Positions 1 through 8,140 of a stretch of 64,000 nucleotides of DNA are shown piece by piece. Positions within the stretch are counted from its first letter, which is position 1, and the number at the start of each line of letters is the position of its first letter. This stretch comes from Thalassotalea_B sp049613795 (GTDB lineage Bacteria; Pseudomonadota; Gammaproteobacteria; Enterobacterales; Alteromonadaceae), in the NCBI GenBank assembly GCA_049613795.1, contig JBMZCX010000001.1, positions 1 through 64,000 of the forward strand. Reading direction: 5' to 3'. Under the pieces are notes generated by a model. That model searched no databases, was not told the DNA's origin, and saw only the letters and a program-made list of their open reading frames with translations. Both the position numbers and the translations under genes were made by a program.

Positions 1-3
1 GTA

Positions 4-94
4 GTAGGTTGGGCTTTAGCCCATCAGTTTTTTATTATAAAAGAGCTAATACTTGACGGCATAAATACCGACCTACAATAGACGAAGGTCGGTA
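4..94. repeat. REP-like palindromic element downstream of the RNase H gene
   Basis: Two hairpins lie in the 109 bases before the RNase H stop. TGGGCT at 10-15 pairs with AGCCCA at 18-23. TACCGACCT at 66-74 pairs with AGGTCGGTA at 86-94. In addition GTAGGT at 4-9 is complementary to ACCTAC at 71-76, so the whole stretch can fold as one structure. A T-run follows the first hairpin on the plus strand. It may be a dispersed extragenic palindrome or a terminator; the window edge hides its left side. Confidence 0.5.
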
Positions 95-109
95 AATAAA
101 GGCTAAAAT

Positions 110-883
110 TCAGCCTGATTCCATTGCTAAAATAGTACGAATATCAAGGGTATCGGTATAACGTACTAACCCTAATTCTTTTTGCTTACGTGCATGAACT
201 GCCATGCGATCTGATAATTCATTACCTTCATTATTCGCATGACCTTTAACATGACTTACGGTAATTTTACTTTTTATTTCAAGATACAAGGTATAGCAAG
301 CTTGTACTAATTCGGGGTTTTTAATCGCTTCACCATTGGCTTTCTTCCAACCTTTATTTTTCCAACCTGACGCCCATTTAGTAATACTGTCGATTGAGTA
401 TTTTGAATCAGATAATATTTGTACATGCTCATTGGTCGCTAAATACTGCTTAGCCAGCTTAAAAGAGGCGAGTAAACCGTTTAATTCTGCGGTGTTATTA
501 GTGCCATTGGCATTATATAAGCCGTACCATAAATCCGTTAGTTTTTTCTGCTGATAAACGGCAACACCTGTCCCTGATTTTCCTGGGTTAGGTGAACAAG
601 CACCGTCACAATATATTTGCACATCGGCCTTAATGGCTGGTGCTACAGGGGCGTTACCTAAGCTGCTAGTACGTTTAGCTGTTGATGAACCCGTCCCATT
701 TTTTGAACGATTCATTAACGCTTTAGTGTAGCTGGCTTTAAATGCGCTTTCAGCTTCAGCTTTTGAAGGAAAGCCCATAAATTGAGCGTCAGAGCGGCCT
801 GCGGTTAAGCGTTGTACTGTGCCCCAGTCGTCAAAAACACCTGTTTTTTCACCTTTCCAAACGACATAGAATTTTTTAGCCAT
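110..883 (-). CDS. Ribonuclease HI with N-terminal hybrid-binding (viroplasmin-type) domain
   Basis: A 257-residue protein that should cleave the RNA strand of RNA/DNA hybrids. Residues 1-50 (MAKKFYVVWKGEKTGVF...) match the viroplasmin/hybrid-binding domain found at the N terminus of eukaryotic-type RNase H1. A low-complexity linker leads to an RNase H catalytic domain from about residue 87, beginning QIYCDGACSPNPG. The acidic catalytic set is visible: Asp in CDGA, Glu in NTAEL, Asp in SDSKY and Asp in NELSDR. Classical rnhA lacks the first domain, so this is probably a second RNase HI. It lies 3 nt downstream of the lgt-like gene and is almost certainly co-transcribed with it. Confidence 0.93.
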   Translation of the reverse strand: MAKKFYVVWKGEKTGVFDDWGTVQRLTAGRSDAQFMGFPSKAEAESAFKASYTKALMNRSKNGTGSSTAKRTSSLGNAPVAPAIKADVQIYCDGACSPNPGKSGTGVAVYQQKKLTDLWYGLYNANGTNNTAELNGLLASFKLAKQYLATNEHVQILSDSKYSIDSITKWASGWKNKGWKKANGEAIKNPELVQACYTLYLEIKSKITVSHVKGHANNEGNELSDRMAVHARKQKELGLVRYTDTLDIRTILAMESG

Positions 884-886
884 GAT

Positions 887-1684
887 TTACCCTTTATTAA
901 CCTGTTGATTAACGCGCTTTGCTGAAGAGAATACTAGCCATAAACCGATCATAAAAAATGGAATACTTAATAGTTGACCTGTATTTAAAGAAACCTCAAT
1001 AGAATAGGCGGCTTGTTGCTGCTTAAAAAATTCAATAATAAAACGAGCGGTGAAGGTCATTATTAAGAATAAACCCAATAACATGCCGCGATAATTTTTC
1101 GCTGTGCTCGCACGATAAACAAGAGTTAATGTTATAAATATTGTTAAGTAAGCAAACGCTTCATAAAGCTGAGCAGGGTGCCTAGGTAAATTATCAATAC
1201 GTTCAAATACCACAGCCCAAGACACATCAGTCACTTTGCCGATAATTTCTGAATTAACAAAGTTAGCACTGCGCACAAAAATACCAAACAGTGCAGTAGT
1301 TATGGCTAAGCGGTCGAGCAACCATAAAAAGTTTTGTTGATAGCGCTGGCAATAAAAGTACACCGCAATAATAACGCCTAAACCGCCACCATGACTGGCA
1401 AGGCCACCTTCCCAAATAGCGAGTATTTTTAATGGGTTAGAGAGGTAATAGCTTGGATCATAAAATAAACAATGCCCTAAGCGCGCGCCAATAATGATGC
1501 CAATAACGGCATACATTAATAAATTATCAAGCGATTCAACAGGTTGTTTTTCCTGAATAAAAATCCATTTCATAAAATATAAACCAGCAAAAATAGCACT
1601 GGCAAATAATGCGCCATACCAGTGTATTGTTAATGGCCCAATTGCAATAAGTACAGGATCAATATTCCAAATAAAGTGAGACAA
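887..1684 (-). CDS. lgt: Prolipoprotein diacylglyceryl transferase (Lgt family), Bacteroidetes-like
   Basis: A 265-residue polytopic membrane protein of the Lgt family, which moves a diacylglyceryl group from phosphatidylglycerol to the lipobox cysteine of prolipoproteins. Visible family motifs are GARLGHCLFYDP, the HGGG loop (ASHGGGLG), RSANFVNSEIIGK (where most proteobacterial Lgt have R-x-G-N-F-x-N-x-E) and HPAQLYEA. GARLGHCLFY, NSEIIGKVTD and DNLPRHPAQLYEA read more like the Bacteroidetes branch than enterobacterial Lgt (from memory). Translation appears to start at TTG 1684-1682, with AAGG 7 nt upstream. Whether it is the main Lgt or a second copy cannot be told here. Confidence 0.85.
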   Translation of the reverse strand: MSHFIWNIDPVLIAIGPLTIHWYGALFASAIFAGLYFMKWIFIQEKQPVESLDNLLMYAVIGIIIGARLGHCLFYDPSYYLSNPLKILAIWEGGLASHGGGLGVIIAVYFYCQRYQQNFLWLLDRLAITTALFGIFVRSANFVNSEIIGKVTDVSWAVVFERIDNLPRHPAQLYEAFAYLTIFITLTLVYRASTAKNYRGMLLGLFLIMTFTARFIIEFFKQQQAAYSIEVSLNTGQLLSIPFFMIGLWLVFSSAKRVNQQVNKG

Positions 1685-1771
1685 CAGAAAACCTTAAAAT
1701 ATGAAGTTAGTGGCGCTTAATATACCAAGAGTGCTTGTTGTTTGCAGCGGATAAAATAAGCAAAGCGCTAT

Positions 1772-2692
1772 TTATTTTAATGAAAGATCAACAGCGCCTA
1801 GTTCTCGATCAAAATAGTCTTTTAAGAAATTGAGTAATAATCGCAATTTTTTATTACTGGCTGTGCCAGGGGGAAATACACCATAAATAGGAATATCGCT
1901 TAAATTGTAGTCGTCTAATACTAAGGCTAATGAACCTGATTGAATTTTAGGGAGAGCATCGTATTTAGGTATGCGGCCAAGTCCATGGCCTGCTTCTACA
2001 AAAGCGGTTCGGGCAGCAGCATTGTTGGTACTAATGCTACCTTTAGTTTCAACGCTAAATGATCGGCTGCCTTTTGTTAACGTTAGTGTGCCTGAGGTTA
2101 ATTTGTAAATTACCCATTGGTGGCGGCTTAATTCTGCTGGTGTTGTTGGTCGGCCATTTTTTTGAAAGTATTCAGGTGAGGCACAAAGGCAAGTAGGTAA
2201 TGTGGCTAATTTACTGGCTTGTAAACCCGAGTCGGCTAAAGGTGCCCCGCGTATTGCTAAGTCTATGCCTTCTTTCATAATATTAACGACTTCATCGGTT
2301 AACATAAGATCGAGCTCAATTTTCGGGTAAAGGCTTCTAAATTCATTTAATGCAGGCACGACCATTTGTAAGCCTGCATTAACAGGGCTGGTAATTTTTA
2401 ATAAGCCTTCAGGTTCATTTTTTATACTTTGTATTTGCTGATTAGCAGCATTGGCTTCTTCTGAAATTGTTTTACAGCGCAGGTAATATGCTTGGCCTGC
2501 TTCCGTTAGGCTAATGGATCGGGTGGTACGATTGAGTAATTTTACACCTAACTGCGCTTCAAGTTTTTTCAGGTGGTAACTGACAACAGCACGAGAAATA
2601 CCTATTTGTTTGGCCGCGGCGGTTAAACTGCCTTGGTCTATGACTTGGGCAAAAACCACCATACTTTTAAGTTGTTCAAATGAAATATCCAT
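1772..2692 (-). CDS. LysR-family transcriptional regulator
   Basis: A 306-residue LysR-type regulator. The N-terminal winged helix-turn-helix (residues 5-64, with GSLTAAAKQIGISRAVVSYH) is followed by a substrate-binding domain of the CrgA/YafC-like group (about residues 90-296, containing LLKITSPVNAG). It is transcribed divergently from the DJ-1/alcohol dehydrogenase/CurA genes with a 179-bp gap to the DJ-1 start. That is the usual arrangement in which a LysR protein controls its neighbour, so the effector is probably a carbonyl or electrophile made or removed by those enzymes (inference). Confidence 0.92.
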   Translation of the reverse strand: MDISFEQLKSMVVFAQVIDQGSLTAAAKQIGISRAVVSYHLKKLEAQLGVKLLNRTTRSISLTEAGQAYYLRCKTISEEANAANQQIQSIKNEPEGLLKITSPVNAGLQMVVPALNEFRSLYPKIELDLMLTDEVVNIMKEGIDLAIRGAPLADSGLQASKLATLPTCLCASPEYFQKNGRPTTPAELSRHQWVIYKLTSGTLTLTKGSRSFSVETKGSISTNNAAARTAFVEAGHGLGRIPKYDALPKIQSGSLALVLDDYNLSDIPIYGVFPPGTASNKKLRLLLNFLKDYFDRELGAVDLSLK

Positions 2693-2871
2693 TCTTATGC
2701 CTAATTAACTATCGCTGCTCTTATTGTATCAATAATTTGACTAATAAAGTTGAATTTATCTGCATTGTTAGTTTGTATTTTCCCTTTATACTTTACTTAT
2801 CAACTAAAAGTATTAATTTTGGCAGCCAGTAAACTTATCGCTAGGCACTTATAAAATAAGGAATGCAGAGA

Positions 2872-3555
2872 ATGAAAAAAATATTAATGGTATTAACCTC
2901 TCATCAATCACTGGGTGATACCGGTGAAAAAACAGGCTTTTGGATTGAAGAGTTTGCTGCACCCTATTATGCATTTATTGATGCGGGTGTTAACGTCACT
3001 TTGGCTTCTCCTTTAGGCGGGCAAGCTCCGATTGACCCTAAAAGTGAGTTAGCCGACTTTCAAACAGAAGCAACTAAACGTTACGATGCAGATACTAATG
3101 CGCAAAAACAAGTTGCTACAACGAAGCCGTTAAGCCAAGTAAATGAAAGTGAATTTGATGCCATATTTTACCCAGGGGGCCATGGGCCGTTATGGGATTT
3201 AACCAATAATACAGATTCAATTGCCTTAATTGAATGTTTCCTAAAAGCCAATAAACCTGTTGCAACGGTGTGTCATGCCAGTGCCGCATTATTAAATGTA
3301 AAACAAGCATCAGGGGAATTTATCGTGAATACTAAGGCCGTTACTGGTTTTAGTAACAGTGAAGAAGCCGCTGTGCAATTAACTGATATTGTTCCTTTTT
3401 TATTAGAGGATGAATTAATTAAGCGCGGTGGTGATTATCAAAAAGCGGAAGACTGGCATGCATTTGCAGTGCAAGACGGCTTAATTATCTCAGGCCAAAA
3501 CCCAGCCAGTTCAGCATTAACAGCTGAAAAATTATTAACTCAACTTAACGCATAA
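2872..3555 (+). CDS. DJ-1/PfpI superfamily protein (type 1 glutamine amidotransferase-like)
   Basis: A protein of about 227 residues in the DJ-1/PfpI/Hsp31 superfamily. The nucleophile elbow is VATVCHASAALL, and a conserved Glu appears early (WIEEFAAPYY). The pattern fits the subgroup annotated as type 1 glutamine amidotransferase domain proteins, which includes glyoxalase III and Hsp31-type chaperones. ATG 2872 is preferred over ATG 2863 because AAGGA at 2858-2862 lies 9 nt before it, whereas the first ATG overlaps the end of that site. It is the first gene of a likely operon with the next two enzymes. Confidence 0.88.
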   Translation: MKKILMVLTSHQSLGDTGEKTGFWIEEFAAPYYAFIDAGVNVTLASPLGGQAPIDPKSELADFQTEATKRYDADTNAQKQVATTKPLSQVNESEFDAIFYPGGHGPLWDLTNNTDSIALIECFLKANKPVATVCHASAALLNVKQASGEFIVNTKAVTGFSNSEEAAVQLTDIVPFLLEDELIKRGGDYQKAEDWHAFAVQDGLIISGQNPASSALTAEKLLTQLNA

Positions 3556-3570
3556 AGAAGTAGGTATTCC

Positions 3571-4728
3571 ATGTTAAATTTTAGTTTTCAAAATCAAACC
3601 GCGATTCATTTTGGTGAAGGGCAAATTAGCGTTATCACCAAAGAAATACCGCTAACTGCAAGAGTTTTAGTGATTTATGGTGGCGGCTCAATAAAAAGTA
3701 ATGGCGTTTATCAGCAAGTTGAACAAGCATTAACTGGTCACACTTGGTTTGAATTTTCAGGTATTGAACCTAATCCAAGTTACGATACGTTAATGAAAGC
3801 GCAAGCAATTATTGCTGAAGAAAAAATTGATTATTTATTGGCTGTTGGTGGAGGTTCCGTTGTCGATGGCGCGAAATTTATTGCCGCCGCAGCAGTATTT
3901 GAAGGTGATGAACCTTGGGATATTTTAGCTAAACAACAGCCCGTAAAACAAGCGCTGCCATTAAGTGCGGTATTAACATTACCTGCAACAGGCTCAGAAA
4001 GTAATGGTAACTCTGTGGTTACTCGTAATGGCAATAAACTGGCTTTTTCAAGCCCGCTTGTTCGTCCTGTGTTTGCAGTACTTGACCCAAGTGTGACTTT
4101 GTCATTGTCTGAACGTCAAATTAGTAATGGTGTGGTTGACGCGTTTGTTCATGTTATGGAGCAATACTTAAACTATAGCGTTAATGGCAAAGTGCAAGAC
4201 CGTTTTGCAGAAGGTTTGTTAATGACGTTAGTGGAAGAGGGCCCTAAAGCATTGCTACCTGAGTCAAAAGAAAATTTAGACGTTCGCGCGAATATTATGT
4301 GGTCTGCTACTATGGCATTGAATGGCTTAATTGGTGCAGGTGTTCCGCAAGATTGGTCTACTCATATGATCGGCCATGAGTTAACAGGCGCTTATGGTAT
4401 TGACCACGCACGTACCTTGTCTATTGTCTTGCCCGCGGTAATGAAAGTTTGTCGAGAAGGTAAACGTGACAAGTTAATACAATACGCTGAGCGTGTGTGG
4501 CGTTTATCAGGTGACGACAATGACACTAAAATTGATCAAGCCATTTTATTAACTGAAACATTTTTCAAAACGATGCAGGTGCCTACGCGCTTGTCTGATG
4601 TTGATATTGATGAAGCGCAAGTTGATGGCCTTATTGATAAATTATCACAACATGGCATGACGGCTTTAGGTGAACATGGTGATATTACGTTAGCTGTTAG
4701 CCGTAAAATATTAATGCAGGCATTGTAG
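3571..4728 (+). CDS. yqhD: Iron-containing NADPH-dependent alcohol dehydrogenase / aldehyde reductase, YqhD-like
   Basis: A 385-residue group III alcohol dehydrogenase close to E. coli YqhD (387 residues). It reduces short-chain aldehydes such as butanal, acrolein and other lipid-peroxidation products with NADPH. The N-terminal dinucleotide domain contains YGGGS and AVGGGSVVDGAKF. The C-terminal metal-binding part contains VVDAFVH, HMIGHE and GIDHART, which supply the Asp and three His ligands. The gene begins 15 nt after the DJ-1 stop and ends 11 nt before the CurA-like gene, so the three are probably co-transcribed. Confidence 0.93.
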   Translation: MLNFSFQNQTAIHFGEGQISVITKEIPLTARVLVIYGGGSIKSNGVYQQVEQALTGHTWFEFSGIEPNPSYDTLMKAQAIIAEEKIDYLLAVGGGSVVDGAKFIAAAAVFEGDEPWDILAKQQPVKQALPLSAVLTLPATGSESNGNSVVTRNGNKLAFSSPLVRPVFAVLDPSVTLSLSERQISNGVVDAFVHVMEQYLNYSVNGKVQDRFAEGLLMTLVEEGPKALLPESKENLDVRANIMWSATMALNGLIGAGVPQDWSTHMIGHELTGAYGIDHARTLSIVLPAVMKVCREGKRDKLIQYAERVWRLSGDDNDTKIDQAILLTETFFKTMQVPTRLSDVDIDEAQVDGLIDKLSQHGMTALGEHGDITLAVSRKILMQAL

Positions 4729-4739
4729 GAAGAGAAATT

Positions 4740-5807
4740 ATGACAAATATAGCTGCAATGCAAACAAAAACCGTTAATCGTCAAATACAGCTTGCTTCTC
4801 GCCCATTTGGCGAACCTAAACCAAGTGATTTTTCGTTAGAAGCGAATAGTAAACCTACTGCCAAAGAGGGGGAAGTGCTACTACGTACTGTTTATCTTTC
4901 TCTTGACCCATACATGCGTGGACGAATGAATGATGCTAAGTCTTACGCAGACCCAGTTGGACTTGGTGAAGTGATGGTGGGAGGCGCGGTGTGCCGTGTT
5001 GAAGACTCTAATAACGATCAGTATCAAATTGGTGATTGGGTTGTAGCCTTTAGTGGCTGGCAAGACTACAGCATTTCTGACGGAAGTGACTTACTTAAGC
5101 TTCCAAGTAATATGCCTAACCCGTCGAAAGCGCTAGGTGTACTTGGTATGCCAGGGTTAACGGCTTATATGGGCTTACTTGATATTGGCCAACCTAAAGC
5201 AGGGGAAACCGTCGTTGTAGCAGCGGCAACAGGTGCTGTGGGCAGTATCGTTGGACAAATAGCAAAAATAAAAGGCTGTAATGTTATTGGTGTAGCTGGC
5301 GGGGCTGAAAAATGTCAGTACGCGGTAGACATATTAGGCTTTGATCACTGTTTGGATCATTATGCGGATGACTTTGCTGAACAGTTAGCAGCGATTGCTA
5401 ACAAAGGGATCGATGTTTATTTTGAAAACGTTGGCGGTAAAGTATTCGACGCAGTTATGCCGTTACTTAATAGCTGTGCCCGTATTCCGCTGTGTGGTTT
5501 AATTTCTCAGTATAATGCAACTGAATTGCCGCAAGGGCCTGACCGATTGTCACTGCTAATGGGAACTTTACTTATTAAGCGAATTAAAATGCAAGGCTTT
5601 ATCGTTTTTGATGATTATGGTCACCGTTATGCTGAATTTAGTGAGCAAATGATGAAATGGTTAGGGGCAGGTAAAATTATTGATAAAGAAGATATTTTTG
5701 ACGGTTTTAATACGACTATTGCTGCCTTTATTGGGTTATTAAAAGGGGATAATTTTGGCAAAGTTATTGTGCGTATCGGCCCTGATGATATTAATGTGAA
5801 TGGGTAA
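4740..5807 (+). CDS. curA: NADPH-dependent alkenal/curcumin reductase (CurA/YncB-like)
   Basis: A 355-residue zinc-independent medium-chain reductase/dehydrogenase. It is very close in pattern to E. coli CurA: NRQIQLASRPFGEPKP, YLSLDPYMRGRM, the cofactor region VVAAATGAVGS, and ENVGGKVFDAVMPLLN. Such enzymes reduce the alpha,beta double bond of enals and enones. The N terminus is a few residues longer than in E. coli, and Met7 (MQTKTVNRQ) is an alternative start. As last gene of the DJ-1/YqhD/CurA cluster it supports a role in electrophile detoxification. Confidence 0.92.
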   Translation: MTNIAAMQTKTVNRQIQLASRPFGEPKPSDFSLEANSKPTAKEGEVLLRTVYLSLDPYMRGRMNDAKSYADPVGLGEVMVGGAVCRVEDSNNDQYQIGDWVVAFSGWQDYSISDGSDLLKLPSNMPNPSKALGVLGMPGLTAYMGLLDIGQPKAGETVVVAAATGAVGSIVGQIAKIKGCNVIGVAGGAEKCQYAVDILGFDHCLDHYADDFAEQLAAIANKGIDVYFENVGGKVFDAVMPLLNSCARIPLCGLISQYNATELPQGPDRLSLLMGTLLIKRIKMQGFIVFDDYGHRYAEFSEQMMKWLGAGKIIDKEDIFDGFNTTIAAFIGLLKGDNFGKVIVRIGPDDINVNG

Positions 5808-5819
5808 ACGGTAAATGAC

Positions 5820-5847
5820 GTTGTTCCCTATGGTCACAGGGAACAAC
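5820..5847. terminator. Hairpin between convergent curA and GH97 genes
   Basis: GTTGTTCCCT at 5820-5829 pairs perfectly with AGGGAACAAC at 5838-5847 around an 8-nt loop. It lies 13 nt after the curA stop and 19 nt after the GH97 stop on the other strand. The T-tract is weak on both sides, so termination efficiency is uncertain. Confidence 0.6.
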
Positions 5848-5865
5848 TTCTACTTGAGAAAATTA

Positions 5866-7944
5866 TTAATTGAGTGCCTTAAAACGAATAGCAACGCCAC
5901 CACTGGTAGCCAGTGTTATTGATAAACTATCGCTATTCGCTACTTCTTTATTTTCAATGATCATATCGTATGGGTTATTAATCCATTCAGCGTTATCACC
6001 ATCGCGATATATTTGTGCTTGGTAACGAGTATTTGGCGCTAAAAAGAGTAAATTAAAAGTAAGCTTTCTTGCCTTTTCATCCGTTAATGCACCTAAGTAC
6101 CAGTCTTTTCCACCACGTTCTTGGCGAGCAAAGGCTACATAATCACCAATTTCACCAGCAATTGCTTGTGAACGCTCCCAGTCGGTTGGCACGTCTTTAA
6201 TAAATTGAAAAGCAGCTAAATTAGCATTGTAATTTTTGGGTAAGTCCGCTGCCATTTGAATCGGGCTGTATAGCACCACGTATAAAGCCAATTGCTTTGC
6301 TAGGGTAGTTTGTGGGCGATTGCTATTGGCGCCTAGTCCATTAAACCCTAAATTGAAAATGCCGGGTGTAAAATCCATTGGTCCTGAAAGCATACGTGTA
6401 TATGGCAATATTGCGGTATGCTCTGGCGGGTTAGGTGGAGTACCCCATGCGTTAAATTCTTGGCCTCGAGCGCCTTCTCGTGAAATCCAATTAGGGTAGG
6501 TTCTTCTTAGCCCTGTATCTTTTATGGGTTCGTGGGTATTTATGCTAATTTTACGCTTAGCCGCTTCGGTAACACTTAATAAGTATTGATTGATCGTGTA
6601 TTGGCTGTCGTGCCACTCTTTACGTACTATACCATGCTTATCTATGCGTTTAATATCACCACCATCAGCAACATAACCCGTTTTTATTTGGCGTACACCG
6701 TGCTTTTGATATAAATCGTATGCTGCCTGCATTTGATTTTTATAATTAGTAACGTTACCTGAGGTTTCATGGTGGCCAATTAAGCGTACCCCTTTACTTA
6801 AAGCGTATTCCGATACTTTTTTTAGATCAAAGTCATCGTAAGCTTGAGTAAAATTAAAGACATCGCCATTAAAAAACCAGTCACCGTCCCAGCCAATATT
6901 CCAACCTTCAACTAACACGCCTGAAAATCCATGTTCGGCAGCAAAGTCGATGTAGCGCTGTGCTTCACTGGTGGTTGCTCCGTGCTTATTACCACTGCCC
7001 CACGTGTTTTCATTAATGTGCATTCCCCACCAAATCCCCATATATTTTCCAGGTTCAACCCATGAAACATCACCCAGTTTATTGGGTTCATTTAAATTTA
7101 ATATAAGATCGGAGTTAAGTAGACCAATAGCATTCTTACTGATTTGAATAGTGCGCCATGGGCTTTTAAAATTGGTTTGGGTTTTAACTAAAATACCATC
7201 TGACCACGGCGTTAAGTCAGCTTTTAAAACGCCTGGCCGCTGCTGATTTATGGTCATTGCGGCATAATCGACTAATGCAGCTTCATGAATAGAAACATGA
7301 GTACCCGATGCTAATTTGAAGGTGAATGGTGTATGAGCGCGATCAATCGACTCAATATCTGAGGTGTTGTAGGTATATTCGTAACGATTCCAGCCTCGGG
7401 CAGGTATCCACCATGCGGTGGCCATTTTAGGTTTTTGAATAACAAACTCGGTAAATTCATCAATAATTTCAACTTTATTTAGCCCTTTTTGCTTAGGTAC
7501 TTCGTATCTAAAGCCAATACCGTCATTAAATACTCTAAAGCGCACAATAAAATGATTCGCTGATTCCCGTGAATGGGTAAAGTGAATAACTGCTTCATTG
7601 TGGTTGTCTGTAATTTCTTTACTTTCGCCCCAAGGTTGCTCCCAAGTACTCTTATGCTGATTAATCACATGGTTGCTAATTTTAAAGTCATCACCTAAGT
7701 TTGGTGCTTTTTTAAAAGCCAAGCCTAATGCCGATGGCTCAATAACAGATGTGTTATTAAAGCGGATACGATAGCTTGGTTTTTTTTGATCGGTTATCGT
7801 TACTAAAATATTACCGTCAGGTGATCGAACTTCTATTGATGTGACTTTTGCGCTAGTACTATAGCTTATGGTTAGTAGCATGAACGTAACAAGTAAGTTT
7901 GTTATTGAATGCTCAAAGCAAGGCCATTTTAAACAACTTTTCAT
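5866..7944 (-). CDS. GH97 alpha-glucosidase (SusB-like, inverting type)
   Basis: A secreted glycoside hydrolase family 97 enzyme of about 692 residues with an N-terminal signal peptide (ITNLLVTFMLLTISYSTSA). It should release glucose from maltodextrins in the periplasm. The catalytic half contains VLVEGWNIGWDGDWF, LIGHHET, NTHEPIKDTG and SREGARGQEF. The Glu of HEP and the Glu of GQE are 24 residues apart, as recalled for Glu508/Glu532 of Bacteroides SusB, and GHHE supplies the third Glu, so it belongs with the inverting branch. Start 7944 is chosen over 7980 because AAGGA lies 8 nt upstream and the proposed -10 (7981-7976) overlaps the upstream ATG. A maltose-type operator lies at 8010-8023. 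Confidence 0.92.
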   Translation of the reverse strand: MKSCLKWPCFEHSITNLLVTFMLLTISYSTSAKVTSIEVRSPDGNILVTITDQKKPSYRIRFNNTSVIEPSALGLAFKKAPNLGDDFKISNHVINQHKSTWEQPWGESKEITDNHNEAVIHFTHSRESANHFIVRFRVFNDGIGFRYEVPKQKGLNKVEIIDEFTEFVIQKPKMATAWWIPARGWNRYEYTYNTSDIESIDRAHTPFTFKLASGTHVSIHEAALVDYAAMTINQQRPGVLKADLTPWSDGILVKTQTNFKSPWRTIQISKNAIGLLNSDLILNLNEPNKLGDVSWVEPGKYMGIWWGMHINENTWGSGNKHGATTSEAQRYIDFAAEHGFSGVLVEGWNIGWDGDWFFNGDVFNFTQAYDDFDLKKVSEYALSKGVRLIGHHETSGNVTNYKNQMQAAYDLYQKHGVRQIKTGYVADGGDIKRIDKHGIVRKEWHDSQYTINQYLLSVTEAAKRKISINTHEPIKDTGLRRTYPNWISREGARGQEFNAWGTPPNPPEHTAILPYTRMLSGPMDFTPGIFNLGFNGLGANSNRPQTTLAKQLALYVVLYSPIQMAADLPKNYNANLAAFQFIKDVPTDWERSQAIAGEIGDYVAFARQERGGKDWYLGALTDEKARKLTFNLLFLAPNTRYQAQIYRDGDNAEWINNPYDMIIENKEVANSDSLSITLATSGGVAIRFKALN

Positions 7945-8009
7945 GTGTTTTATCCTTGAAAATAGAATTGCTAATAGCATAAAGCACTTAAAATAAAAGA
8001 GAAAAGGCC

Positions 8010-8023
8010 TGCATACGTATTCA
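8010..8023 (-). promoter_or_regulatory. Palindromic operator of the alpha-glucan regulon, upstream of GH97
   Basis: Read toward GH97 the site is TGAATACGTATGCA. Five bases later comes a weak -35 (TTTCTC, 8004-7999), then 17 bp and a -10 TATGCT (7981-7976). This would start a short leader for the ATG at 7944. Another reading places the site over a start point from an upstream promoter. Confidence 0.8.
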
Positions 8024-8039
8024 GTATCTTATCCTTAGG

Positions 8040-8135
8040 TAATACCAACCTCACTAACTATGAGAGCATTTTGTCTGATTAAAACAACCAGTAACTGTAT
8101 TGTTTTTCTTTGTATAAAGTTGCTTAGCTAATAAA
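8040..8135. repeat. Decayed or internally deleted copy of a MITE-like element
   Basis: This stretch starts with TAATACCAACCTCACTAACTA and carries AAAACAACCA and a TTTCTTTGTATAAAGT block in the same order as the fuller copy at 12891-13055. It lacks the central fold-back arm, and its right end no longer matches a clean inverted repeat. It sits between the GH97 promoter and the end of the UbiA-like gene. Confidence 0.6.
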
Positions 8136-8140
8136 TGAAG

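Noticed and set aside
5866..7944. Assigning GH97 to the retaining alpha-galactosidase branch
   Set aside because: GHHE, HEP and GQE supply the Glu residues of the inverting SusB branch, with HEP and GQE at the recalled spacing, and the context is alpha-glucan use.
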